In this document: positions 48,249 through 59,794 of the stretch, piece after piece
Position numbering within the stretch: the stretch's first letter is position 1
Layout of the letters: each line of letters begins with the position of its first letter
Origin: Uranotaenia lowii
Taxonomy: Eukaryota > Arthropoda > Insecta > Diptera > Culicidae
NCBI RefSeq assembly: GCF_029784155.1
Contig: NC_073692.1
Span: 365,161,160-365,225,159, forward strand
Direction: 5' to 3'
Length of the DNA stretch: 64,000 nucleotides
Position numbers and translations under genes: made by a program
Notes under the pieces: generated by a model
The model's database searches: none
What the model was told of the DNA's origin: nothing
The model's input: only the letters and a program-made list of their open reading frames with translations

Positions 48249-48599
48249 TACTAGCTAACCCGGCAAATTTTTTTTTATATTTTAGCACTGTTCCATAGTC
48301 AGCCTTCCTTTCGAGTGGATAAAAGCAAGTGGATACCCTTGTGTCAGGAAAAAAATCAGAATTATAGTTCAATATACAAATAAGTTATTTTCTTCCGGTA
48401 ACTTAAGAACGCTTAACTTATCAAGTTTCAAATTAGTTTAACCATCATTCCTATTCAAAAACTTCTATCTGATCAAGTATTTTAAAATTGCTGAAGATTG
48501 ATTTGAACAGAAAATGGATCTTTTTTGCTGGAGTCGTCATAAACTGAGTTTTTTTTCGATTTGTGTTTACCTCTATATTTAGATACATTGAAGTTTTCT
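48249..48599 (-). mobile_element. Decayed rolling-circle-like element fragment
   Basis: It starts on the plus strand with ACTAGCTAACCCGGCAAA, the complement of the GGGTTAGCTAGT terminus shared by the other copies. The interior is AT-rich and not clearly alignable. The fragment runs up to the TTAA element on its right. Confidence 0.4.
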
Positions 48600-48603
48600 T
48601 TAA

Positions 48604-49335
48604 GGGGGGGGTAGGGTCTAACGGGTATAAAAAAAACACCATTTTCACAATTTTTTTCTAGAGTTATCGTTCAAACAAATGTATTCAAACTTTTTGCATT
48701 ATACAAAGCATTGTTAAAAGAACATTTAGTAATTTTTTCGTAGAAAAATATTGAAAACTGAGCCGGTGACGGAGCATTTTCGAGGATGCCTTTTAGAAAA
48801 CAGGATTTGCGGTGGACACTGTATCTCAGCACAGAATCATCTGAAGTCAAAAAATCAGAGCAAAATATTTTTAATAGATGTTTTTCTGGACCCCAACGTT
48901 TTTATTTAACTTAAAAATATTTAAATGAAATTTTTGTGGCTGTTTGAAGTAAAAACTACGATTTTTCACTTAAAAATCCACCATTTTTCACCTCTAAAAA
49001 CTCCCCAAAGTAAAAAAAATCAAAAAAGAACAACGTTGGGGTCTGGTATTTTATATGTAGAAAATATGTTCCAAATTTGAAAAGAATCGGATAAGTAGTT
49101 TTCAAATGACGATGTCCACGGACTTTAAAAATGTGCTTTCGAGAAAAACGCGTTTGAAGTTTCTGCTCTTGCTTACTTGCAGTATTAGATAGGAGGAGAT
49201 AAAGGCCTATAACTTCTACAGTTTTGCTTCAATTGACTTGAAAATTTGACACAACATTCTTGAAATGTTTTACAATAAGAAAATAAAAAAATAAAAAAAA
49301 TCGATTTTTTGAAAGTGTTAGACCCTACCCCCCCC
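48604..49335. mobile_element. TTAA-flanked MITE (piggyBac-like)
   Basis: The 19-bp ends GGGGGGGGTAGGGTCTAAC are identical in inverted orientation, with TTAA directly outside both (48600-48603 and 49336-49339). The length is 732 bp. An internal inverted pair GACCCCAACGTT/AACGTTGGGGTC lies at about 48890 and 49033. No transposase is present. The TTAA target specificity is that of piggyBac-group elements. Confidence 0.8.
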
Positions 49336-49339
49336 TTAA

Positions 49340-49815
49340 GCATAATCGTCAGAAGAGAAAATTTAAAAAATCAATTGAAAAAAACCAGAACATTGAAAGA
49401 ATAATGAAAATAAACTTAATTTTAAATTTTTTATCATTATTTCAAATGTGTTTTTTTCGGACTTTGTACTTATTACACTAATTGAATCTTATTGTGAATT
49501 GACAGAGCTGAGTTCGACAAATATTTAACAATTCAGGAAAAGTCACTGTTCATCTCATTTTACAGCAACACTTTTCTAATCAATTTGTGTCATCATTATC
49601 TTTTTTCAATTTTCAGTTAGGGATTGGCAAATTGCACTATAAATAAGGTAATTTAAAAAAAATAATTTAAATTTTCCTGTTTTTGGATTACTTTTCTCTT
49701 AGCATTTAAAACCTTGAATGAAGAGTATTTGGAATAAAAATTCAAAACAATCACAAATTATTTAAAATCGTATCGTAATCCAAACAGTTAAATTTAATTC
49801 TGAATTTTATTGTTT
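49340..49815. other. AT-rich spacer, nothing recognised
   Basis: No gene, terminal repeat or RNA is seen. Confidence 0.35.
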
Positions 49816-50961
49816 ACTAGCTGATCCCATACGAACTCCGTTTCGCGTTCAACTTGGAATATGTCATGAACAGTTTATGTCGACTCGATCATTGCATAAC
49901 AACGCAATTATTGCCAAAAGGTTAAACCCCTTTTGGGGGCTCTTATACAACCTTTGATGACTGAAATCGATTGCCCTTCCCTCAAAACTCTCGTGTGCAA
50001 ATTTTCAATGCAATCCATTGTATAATAACGTCAATATTCCTAAAAACAGTGAAAAATTAATTTATACGGACGACCCCTTTCGTCGACCCCTGGCAAAACA
50101 TTTGACAACTGAAATCGGTTGCTCGTCCCTGAAAACTACCGTATGCAAATTTTCATCCGAATCCGATGTAAAATTACGACGATATTGCAAAAATATTGAA
50201 AGGTTTATATGGACGACCCCCTTTGCCGGCCCCTTACACTGAATTTAATACCTGAAATCCATTGCTCATCTCTCAAAACTCTCGTGTTCAAATTTTCGTC
50301 TGAATCCGATGTATAATAACGACAATATCGCATCAACAGTGAATAGTTAATATGGACAACCCCTTTGGCCGACCCCTGATTTTAGTTTGGATAACTGAAA
50401 TCAGTTGTTTGTCCCTAATAACTCCTGTGTGCAAATTTTCACCCCAATCCGATGTATAAAAACGTCAATATCACTAAGATACTGAAAATTTAATATGGAC
50501 GACCCCTTCTGCCGGCCCCTTACACTGAATTTGATACCTCAAATCGATTGCACGTCACTCAATACTATCGTGTATCAATTTTCATCTGAATGCGATGTAT
50601 AATAACGTCAATATCGCAAAAACAGCGAACAGTTAATATGGACGACCCCTTTGGCTGACCCCTTACACAAAATTTGACACCTTAAATCGATTGCTCGTCT
50701 TTCAAAACACTCATGTGCAAATTTTCAACACGATCCGACGAAAACTAACGTCAATATCGTGAAAACAATATTTGTCTTCTATGGACGACCCCCTTCAGAA
50801 GGGGTCATCCGAAAATCTAAAAACATTTTTCATCATTCCTGGTCCTAATGAGCATCCATGCCAAATTTCAGCTCTCTTGCTCTTAAGACGGCTGAGTCTA
50901 TAGAGGACAAACAAACAAACAAACAAACAAACATACAGAAATTGCTTTTTATATATATAGA
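49816..50961 (-). mobile_element. Rolling-circle-like element, subtype 3, with a 143-bp tandem array
   Basis: In the minus orientation it opens CTATATATATAAAAAGCAAT, runs into a GTTTGTTTGTTTGTTTG microsatellite, and ends GAACGCGAAACGGAGTTC, GTATGGGATCAGCTAGT. The GAAC/GTTC stem sits just inside the end. The body holds about seven copies of a 143-144 bp unit; the landmark TGGACGACCCC recurs near 50066, 50211, 50354, 50498, 50640 and 50782. Units are about 75-85% alike by eye. The opening TATATATA, microsatellite and CAGCTAGT end are shared with 57301-59388. No ORF is retained. Confidence 0.6.
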
Positions 50962-52200
50962 TTTATATCAATATTCTGAATTTGGATTTTCAGTTATATT
51001 TATATTTGAATGTAAATTTTAAAGCTAATTTTCTTTGATCTTGATTTTATTTTAGTTGATCGAGTTCAATGGCTTCAATATTCTAAAACTCACTTGTGCT
51101 TGATAGATTGTTGTTTTTTATCTGATACCTGGTACGAAACTTTTTTTTGCATTTTTGTGTATTGGTTCAGATTTTTCTCTATACTTAAATGTTTCGAAAT
51201 TTTAGATGGCATGCTTTTTACTTAAATGTTAAATTTTTATATTCTTTCAAGTTCGATGATATTTTTGATTACGATCCTTTTTTCTGACTTTTGAAACTGA
51301 GAGTTGGATCTAATATCAAGTCAAAGTCCTATATAGCTAAACTTTAGAAAAGTTCCTTTTAACCACTGAACATAAAAGGGAGAATGCATTTTTCAATGTT
51401 TCCTGTTCCTCCAATCCGTTGTTATGATAGTGATGCAATTTATTTGGATTCACAAAATTGATTACATTCAATTCTCAAACCCACTGGATAAATTACAAAC
51501 ATCTTCAAAAAATCAACCAAAAATAAATAAAGGTGATTTTTTATGAGTTATATGACTTTTTATTGGTGTTATGGCGGTGAGTGTTATCAAAACTCATCAA
51601 AATGTTTTGAGTCTATCGAAAATTTTACATCCATATTGCTTGAGTTACTAAAAGAATATGACATTTCAAAAAAAAATTAATGGTGCACGAACAATCTAAG
51701 AAAATATTAGAATTGCCTTGAATTTGATGCAATAAAAAACAAATTTCGTAAATATGCTTCTTACCGGCAAGTTGCAGCACCCCATAGGGACAATCATATC
51801 TAAGTATCCATTTTACTAGTGCCACGTGAAAAGTACACTGGCAATGAAAATGGGCGCCAAAATTTCCTCTAGATAGACGGATGAACATATTGGTAAGCCT
51901 TGATTGCTTTTGGCGCCTTCCTACTCTGGGTAATTCGAATGAAAAAAATGGAAATTGGGTGCCATGACTTTTATTTGATACGAATAAAAACTAAAAATTA
52001 ATTTTCAAACTCCACAAAAACATTTTCGAAATTATCTCTCCGTTGTGTTATGTTTCGCGTGAAGACTAACACAACAAAAAAATCGCATGCAAATCGGATG
52101 ATCCAGTGAAGAGTTTTGCGTGTTCATACATTTTTGTCTCTCTCCCTGCTTTATTTATAGATTTTGTAAATTTTCTGCATTTTTTTGTTTCCTGCGTTTT
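50962..52200. other. AT-rich intergenic sequence, nothing recognised
   Basis: A minus-strand frame at 51625-51888 has no domain. No terminal repeats were identified. Confidence 0.35.
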
Positions 52201-54050
52201 TTAGAGTCTGTTTAGCATTTGAAGAACTTACATAAAACTTTGTTGTATAAAAACATGGAAATCAACATTTGATGTTTGTTTAAAAAAATCATTTTTGCTT
52301 TTAAAATTTTTTGATGTCAACCATTTCGTCTCGAGATCATTCTCCGATAAGCATGTACCTCGCTGCACCTGTTTCGAAACGTTCCGCTTGATGACAGTTT
52401 TTTTCGGAATGTGTACTATTGTATTTACCTTGCACGGGTGACAAATTTGTAAATGAATCAATACGTGGGGATAAGTTGAGGCAGATTATCGATGCATTCC
52501 GTGAGCTGCCGAGTTCCCCCAACGACGACGACGACGACGACGATTGAATGAATATTAAATAGTTTGGCACGTTAATCGACGGGTTGTCTCCGGTTGTATC
52601 GATCGTTCTACGAGAAGTATACCTTGTATTGTGATATTTAAGTATGTTTGTGTATGTTGTTTCCCATTATTGATTGATAAATGTGAACCTCCTTCCCTTT
52701 TTTTTCCATCCGTAGACCGGGTTGCAATTTTCATAACTTTTCAAAAAGCGCATTGTCATTCCAGTCGAGCACACGAATCGAAATGCAGGAATTGTGAATG
52801 TGAAAATTGTTTCCGATTGGGTTGGCGATATTAAATGGTTCTTTTTTTCTCTTTTAGCAGCTCACTTCTGTTTTCCTATTCCAGTGAGAAGCCTGGTTAG
52901 TGTCGACGTCGACATTTCATACATTTTCATAAGCGATAATTACTCGGTGAGGAATGCTGCGAAATTATCGGTAATCATTCCAGGTGGAAAATTTCCTTTG
53001 ATCCTTGGAATCGGTATTGGAAATAAAAGGAATTCAGTTTTTCAAATTTAAAGCTCAAAATAAAGCGTGCAATTTCATCTGTATAATCCCGAAAATGTAC
53101 GAAATTTTATCACTTGACTGTGTCAATTCCAGAGCCGATATCACATTTCAATCGAAAACTGATCGGGAAAAGCGATCAGGAAAATAAGCCAACCCAATTG
53201 TTCGTCGTTAATGTGATAATTTCGAAATGGTTATTGGAAAAGTTTGTCATCATGTCGGATTTGACTGGGGCAGCAGCATTTCCCCTTTCCGGCTCCTTTC
53301 CAGCAGGTTTCAAACTTCCAGGACGTCCAAATGCAACAACATTTCCGACAACCCGACAATATCCGGTGGGAATTCTCAATTAGGGCGACCACACACTCAT
53401 CATAATTCGAAACATTTCAATTGTCATCGGGTTCTGTGGCTTGATGGCGTTTGTCTCTAAATATGTAACGAACTTATGTGGGTATGAATGTGTGCCTCCG
53501 AGTTGGGATGTTTCGATAATTGCTAACCTTCCCTCAACAAACTACCCCCAACCCAACTCAACTCTTTGATGATTAGGTTTGCTGTCATCGACAATTGATG
53601 CTAAAAACTCGGGTCATCAGAGTTCGTGCGAATATCGGCGGTGGTAGTGCAACTTGTGTGGTTTGTTAAATTTTCGAAAAGTTGCTCTTCGGTATGAATT
53701 TCTGGGAAAGATGGCGCTTGAGGACCTTCCTAAAACCTATCCCTAGGAACCGGAAAAGGATCTGAGGACAGGGAAGGGGGATCGAAAAACATCAAGAACA
53801 ACGCTGCCGCCGCCACTCATTGACAAACAACAATTGAAAATGCAAATTGACAGTTGCAAAATTTAATTAATTCCGAATGCTCTCGAAGGGATATCTCATC
53901 CGGAATAGTAGGTTCAATTGTTTGCGGGTTTGGGGCTAGCCGGTTATTGCCCAGTCCTGGCTGCCGGCCTGGTAATGATGTTTTCGATGCTCGGTGATGA
54001 GTTTACATCAGTTGTTTAATTTTAAACGACCTCTTAGCGACGATGAGCTA
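52201..54050. other. Higher-GC, low-repeat intergenic block
   Basis: This block is less AT-rich and carries no recognised transposon. It has an (ACG)n run at about 52519-52543. Small frames (52631-52834, 53114-53383) show no domain. Its uniqueness makes it a candidate for regulatory or unrecognised non-coding sequence, but direct evidence is lacking. Confidence 0.35.
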
Positions 54051-54619
54051 CTCTAGCCTTGTATTAAAATATTCATTCGAATTTTTCGGAGGATAAGTGC
54101 ATTTCAAAATGACAAAAAAGATTAACAATTTCATTTCAAGGGACTATTTTGTCGTTAACCCCTTGAGCTCTCTTACCTCTAAGTTCCCTAAAGATACTTA
54201 AAGGGTCAATATGTACAATAGACCGCTGCAAGTTTTCTATGAAAATTTGAAATTTACACATTTTTACACTTCTAAAAAATAAATCTTTGGATTTTGAATA
54301 TTCCTAGATTGTGGCAGTACCTTTGATTCAAACAAACCTTTATCCATAATTTTATCCCAGAAAAGATATTCCATGTTATGCAACAAATTTTTTTTTAATA
54401 TTTTTTTTAAATCTCAGTGTTTTTGACTGCGTATTATAAAGCTGTTTAAGAGTAGGATGAAAAAAAAATCGCAAAAATTGCATTGCATAGCCAATAAATT
54501 TGTTGATTTTTATCAACGTTGACAAAAAAATGTCTTGAATTTTTTTAAAACTGTTGCAGGCTACAACCTGTATTTTTTTTTTATATAACTTTCATTAATT
54601 AAAGATTTTTTTTTATTTT
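54051..54619. other. AT-rich sequence upstream of the ORF1-only LINE
   Basis: No feature is seen apart from long A and T runs. It ends at the left copy of the 14-bp target duplication. Confidence 0.4.
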
Positions 54620-54745
54620 GAAATGGTTATAACACAGTTCCTTCTCAGCCTCGAACGAGACCGGTCGCATTTTGTGTTCGGTCTTAGCTCGCTAGACAAA
54701 GGCTTTTGTATTCTGAACTAAAAAGTTTCAAGTGATAGTGGCGCG

Positions 54746-55613
54746 ATGAGTCCATCGCCGGGTGAGCTCCCTGATAGGACGATACCAACATGGATGGATC
54801 CACAGAACCTGCATGGACGATTATACTACTTGACCCTGAAAGCAGCAGATGGACACAAACTTCCACAAAACCCATTTTTAATTGGGCGATCCGTGGAACG
54901 AGCGGCAGGAGGTAAAATAGGTGGCGCGTTCTTCGAGAATAGACATGATTGGTACGTACTGAAGACAAGAAGTAAAGAACAAATCAGAGAGCTTGCAAAG
55001 TTAACTTGCTTGACTGATGGCACGCCTATCGTTATCGGGCACCATCCCAACCTGAATAAGCGAAAGTGTGTCGTTACTTGCCACGAAGCCAAAGAAATGG
55101 CAGAAAACGATTTGTTAACTGAATTGTCGTCCCAAAAAGTTATTGAAGTGCGGAGAATCACAAAAAAAAAACTCCCACTGGAATTGTTGGTACATCCACG
55201 CTGATATTAACTATCAGTAGCACAGTTATACCAGAATTTATCAATTTCGGGTTTCTGCGAGTACGAACTCGATTGTACTACCCATTGCCTTTACTGTGCA
55301 GGAATTGCCTGAAATATGGACACACGAAGAAAAAATGTACTAACCCTCTGTCGTGCAGCAAATGCAATTCTGAAAAACATGAAAGTCAGGATTGTAAAAA
55401 TCATCCATACTGTGGAAATTGTGAAAAAGAAGGTCATTCCCCTATCAATCGATCATGTCCAACCTGGCTTGCCGAAACAGCAGCAATAAAAATTAGCACT
55501 GAACAGTACATACCTATAGCGGCAGCACGAAAATTGATCCAGCAAACCAACTGCAAGCAACTTACATTCACCAGTATTATGAAGACGACGGACCAAACAC
55601 AGCAGAGAACAAT
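54746..55613 (+). pseudogene. LINE ORF1 (gag-like, three zinc knuckles), 5' part
   Basis: The frame starts at the first ATG (54746) after the putative 5' UTR. The first 150 codons end at 55204 through a frameshift, probably in the A10 run at about 55163-55174, and the protein continues in another frame. The C-terminal part has three knuckles: CRNCLKYGHTKKKC, CSKCNSEKHESQDC and CGNCEKEGHSPINRSC, preceded by YYPLPLL. This layout is that of Jockey/X-element/CR1 ORF1 nucleic-acid-binding proteins, which coat the RNA. After the knuckles, LAETAAIKISTEQYIPIAAA precedes the insertion point. Confidence 0.85.
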
Positions 55614-57300
55614 CTTCTTCTTCTTCTAATATATAAAGATGAGTTGGACTATATATGTTTGTTTGTATGCACCTTATACAAATCCACACCGCTTAACCGA
55701 TCAGCCTGAAATTTGGTACAGTTATGTATTTGGACCATGGTAAGGTTTTAGTAATAGTTTTGAGCCCCTCCCATCTAAGAAAAGGGACCCTCCCATACAA
55801 CTTTCGTTTTTTCTCCCACGAACCAAAAGTCATGGCACCATTTTGTCGACCGATTTTCGTTTCCTTTGGCGGGGTTGTTTTCACCACCCCCATGGACTGG
55901 ACGTTAGAAACGACCATCCAGAGTACACGTGTACTGGATAGCAAATCAAAGCTTGCTGAGCACTCAAACTTTGAAAGGGAAAATTTTGGCGGGTGTTTTT
56001 TGTCATTCTATTTCAAAGCACGTGAAACCGGTACGAGATATTTGGATGCCATAATATTTCGATGTAAATAATATGCCTACATTTTGAATTGAAAAATCTA
56101 ACTAGCCTGTTGGGAACATAGATATTGACAAGAATTGTACATAGTGTTTATCAAAGCTCTTTACCGCCACTGGGGGGCTTTGAAAGTCTACAAAAACATA
56201 CAGTGAACTGAACAGTGAACAATGAATTGACTTTTTCAGCTGAACAACTATTTGGACTGAGTGTTGAAAAACTTATGAACCGATTTTCATAAATTCCAGC
56301 TTTTAAGAGCCAACCATTTTAATATTTATGGGATTTTTCATAGAGAAAGAAAACATTATTAGATTCAGCTTTCAGCCTCTTAGATAGCCTTCGAGGAATT
56401 CAAACGGGGGTTTAGAAAATTTAATAAAAAATTAAATCTAAGGTTTTGAGTTTTATACAATTCAATTTCATTGGCAAATTTCTAACTTTTGAGTCATTTT
56501 TGGTCATCAATGTGACTTGACAACATTGATCACTTTTCACAATAATTAATATGATGGTTGGTCCAACAATGGAAACATTGAAATATAGCTCAAATTAAAT
56601 CTCTTTCATAGCATTTTAATGGTAACTTCGGTTCAGAGATAGTTTGTTCTCGATAACTTCAAAAAACTATTAGTGGAACTTTTAACGTTTAAGAACAAGT
56701 ACTCATAAAGCAGTGTGATTTTAAAAGCACACATACAATTGAAAACATGCAAAGTGAGTTTTGAACATAATTCAACAAGATTCGAAAGTCTTTTTTGAAA
56801 ATTTCTAAGTAACTGAAACTTGAATATACCATTGTACAGGGAGATCATGTAACTTGAAAAGTGGAATGATTTCCAAAAGTTTCCCTAGGAAAAAAAATTT
56901 CCAAAAGATGTTTTAATTAAATGGGGGATGTGAAAGTAAAAAAAAACAGTTTTATCAGCTGAAGATATCAGGTCAATGCTATTCAAGCTTCCTTAGAAAT
57001 GGTGGGTGAAAAAAATGTTTGTTATGATAGGATGAACAAGCATTCTAGAGAAATAGTAATAAAATTTTTTTAACACAAACAATTTTTTTTTAAATTATGA
57101 ATACGAGAAAAATAATAAATAACCTCAATCAAAACATAAAAAAGACTTACATAACTAACATAGCTCACATGGCCTAAAATTGACGAGATTTTTTATATCT
57201 AATGATGAATACAAAGTTTCCAAAATTTCGAAAAATCCAATGGCTCATTTTGATTTATATTTTATGCGAACCCGAGCAAGGCCGGGTAAAATCAGCTAGT
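55614..57300 (+). mobile_element. Rolling-circle-like element, subtype 4, inserted in the LINE ORF1
   Basis: It opens AATATATAAAGATGAGTTGG and carries CCGATCAGCCTGAAATTTGG, a motif also near the start of the 57.3-kb element (ACCGATTCGCGTGAAACTTGG-like). It ends with the stem ACCCGAGCAAGGCCGGGT, then AAAATCAGCTAGT. The next element begins at the following base. An open frame at 55724-56071 has no known domain. Confidence 0.55.
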
Positions 57301-57321
57301 CTATATATATAAAAATGAATT

Positions 57322-57362
<41 letters not shown>

Positions 57363-59388
57363 TCCCTATAGACTCGGAAACTACTGAACCGATTCGCGTG
57401 AAACTTGGCAGGTGGGGGTATTGGAGGCCGGGGAAGGTTCCTATTATAGTTTGAGACCCCTCCCTCTCTCATGAAGGTGGGGAGGGGCCTCTCAAACAAA
57501 AGACAATTTTTTGCATTACTCGAGAACCAATCAAGTAAATGGTTACAAATTTGGCATGGGTGGGTACAGGGGTACGAGGAATGTTTCTAAGAATATTTGG
57601 TACCCCTCCCTCCTTTCAGCTGGGAGATAGAAAGGGGGGAGGGGGCCTACCTTACAATTTTTTACATAACTGGAGTGCTAATCAAGCTAATGGAACAAAA
57701 TTTGGCATGGGAGGGTAGTGGAATACGAAAAATGATTCTATGATTATTTCAAACCCCTCCCTCCTTCCATTGGAGATACAGGAAGAAGGGGGGGGGGGGC
57801 TTTAACCAATTTTTTATTGCATAGCTTGAAAACTATTCAAGCAAATGAAACCAAATTTGGATAGGAAGGGTATATGGGTACGATAAATAGTTCTATGAAT
57901 ATTTGGTACCCCTCCCTCCTTCCAGTTAGAATAAAGAAAGTGGGGAGGGTGCTTTTTTACAACTTTCAGCATAAATGGATAAATAATCAAGCAAATGGCA
58001 ACCAATTTGGCGTGGGAAGGTATTTAATTACGATAAATGTTTCTATGATATTTTGAGAACCCTTCGTTCTTTAAGTCTGAAAATCTAAAGGAGGGAGGGT
58101 CCTCCCATATAATTTGTACATCCCTCGGGAACTTAGTAAGCATATGGAACGAAATTTGGCTTGAGAGGGTATTTGAGCACAGGGGAGGTTTCTGTGAATA
58201 TTTGGTACTACTGCCTCCTTCCAGTGGGGTGATATGAAGGAGAGGGGGGGATGGGACTCCTTTGCAATTTTTCGCATTATTTGAGAACTAATCAGGCAAA
58301 TGGAAACAACTTTGGCATGGGAAAGCATTTGGATACGTAAAATGGTTATTAGCTTACTTGAGACTTCTTTCTCCTTCAATTGACAATGCAGTTAGGGAAG
58401 ACGGAAGCTCATATATGTATGATTGTTTTGCATAAACCGAAAATTTATCTAACAAATGGAACCAAGTATAACATGGGAACAATCATTCAATTTAGCAACT
58501 GGGGAGGATTTTGGCATAGGAGTGTATTTGAATACACGGAATGTTCAATCTTGATCCCCTTCTTCCAGGTAGGGGATAGGTAGGAAGAGCGGCTCCGATA
58601 CAAATTTTATAGCATAACTCGACAACTAATAAATCAAACGAATCCAAATTTGTCATGAGAGGGTATTCGAGCACAAGATATGTTTTTTTTCGGTAGTTTA
58701 GCATCACTACCACAAATCAGTGGAACGATATAGAGGGGACAATGCCCTCTATTGATACAATTTGTTTAATATTTCGATAACTTATCGAGAATATAGAACT
58801 AAATTATCATGGAAGCATATTGGAGTACGAGCAATGTTTCTTCGATGGTTTGAGAACCCCTTCTCTTGCCAGAGGGGAGATATAAAGTGGGGAGAGGGTC
58901 ACCCATTTTTTGAATAACTCGAGAACTTATCGAGAATGGAGTCATATATAACGTGGGATCGTATTTGTATACAAGAAGTGTTTTTTTGATGTTATGATAC
59001 CCACCTTCCTTCAACTAGGGATATAGGAATGGGGGTAATTTGTATGATATTTCGAGAACGAATAGGTAAAATAAATGTCCTATGATATTATTTTATTACT
59101 AAAAATGTTTATTTGATAGTTTGAGATAGTTTCATATTTATATAGAAAAATATTTTGGCATAAGGTATAAACTTATGAAGCAAAGAAATCTAGAGTCATA
59201 AAAAGGATTAAAACACTGATTTAAAAAAAAAAACCAAGATTTCACAATAAATAAAATTGCAAATTCATTTTGAAAAAACGTTTAAATGATTTTGAAATTG
59301 AACTTAAAATTTTGTGCAAATAAATAACAAGTTAAACAAGTCTCAAAAAATGTTGGAAGGTGTAGCAAAGCACACCGGGTCAGCTAGT
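57301..59388 (+). mobile_element. Rolling-circle-like element, subtype 2, with about 11 tandem 150-bp units
   Basis: It starts CTATATATATAAAAATGAAT, then (CTGT)n at about 57323-57362, then TGTTCCCTATAGACTCGG. The body is an array of decaying units of about 150-155 bp, each with an AAATGGAACCAAATTTGGCA-like segment (near 57536, 57687, 57843, 57993, 58142, 58299, 58453, 58636, 58795, 58935) and a G-rich CCCCTCCCTCCTTCCA/GGGGGAGGG segment. It ends in the hairpin GGTGTAGCAAAGCACACC and GGGTCAGCTAGT. No replication/helicase protein is encoded. Confidence 0.6.
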
Positions 59389-59737
59389 AGACAATAAAAA
59401 ACCCCTGCAACCAGCCCAAACTCAACACAAAGAACAACAAAAACAACAGCAGCTACCAGCACAACAGAAGCGGACAAATCAAATAGCTCCACATCTCAAA
59501 CCAGCATCTCCCCCTCGGAAACGGATAACCCCTCAACCACCTCCAGTGCAATCATCGGTCGAGGCCGAAATTATGCATTGCGAAAACGCAAATGCAACCC
59601 CCAGCCCCAGGCAACAGATCAAATCTATTTCTCCCAAACCTTCTCAAAATCCTTCCCCCTCTCCTAACCCCTTCCAACCTCCCTCTAGTGTTAAAACTAA
59701 TGATCCTCGGTCCCTTAAAACTTTAGTTAAGAAGTAA
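59389..59737 (+). pseudogene. LINE ORF1, 3' part after the insertion
   Basis: The first frame from 59397 gives a Thr/Ser/Asn/Gln-rich stretch (KTPATSPNSTQRTTKTTAAT) running to RGRNYALRKRKCNPQPQATD. A second frame continues SPKPSQNPSPSPNPFQPP and ends DPRSLKTLVKK. Low-complexity Pro/Ser/Thr-rich C-termini are usual for ORF1 proteins of this group. At least one frameshift lies between the two. The 3' UTR and A-rich tail follow. Confidence 0.6.
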
Positions 59738-59794
59738 TTTGGCCTTAATAAACGATACTTAAATTAATAAAAATAATAAAGAAATGGTTATAAC

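Larger units (their letters stand above)
54620..59794 (+). mobile_element. Non-LTR retrotransposon copy with ORF1 only, flanked by a 14-bp target duplication
   Basis: GAAATGGTTATAAC is present at both ends (54620-54633 and 59781-59794). Between them lie a 5' UTR of about 110 bp beginning ACAGTTCCTTCTCAGCC, one gag-like ORF1, and an A-rich tail (AATAAAAATAATAAA). The ORF1 is interrupted at about 55613 by two head-to-tail elements (55614-59388) and resumes at about 59396. Without the insert the copy is about 1.37 kb. No reverse transcriptase or endonuclease sequence is present, although both ends appear intact. It therefore looks like a non-autonomous, internally deleted LINE ('half-LINE') copied by another element's machinery. 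Confidence 0.75.

Noticed and set aside
49816..50961. CRISPR array or tandem gene cluster in the 143-bp repeats
   Set aside because: Whole units are similar, not repeat-spacer alternation, and they lie between mobile-element ends.
54826..55161. Minus-strand 111-codon ORF
   Set aside because: It is antisense to the LINE ORF1, which has recognisable zinc knuckles in the plus sense.
57296..59014. Series of minus-strand frames with repeated PLPPFPS-like and CLISS-like peptides
   Set aside because: They are frames across the 150-bp tandem units of a mobile element; the similarity comes from the DNA repeat.
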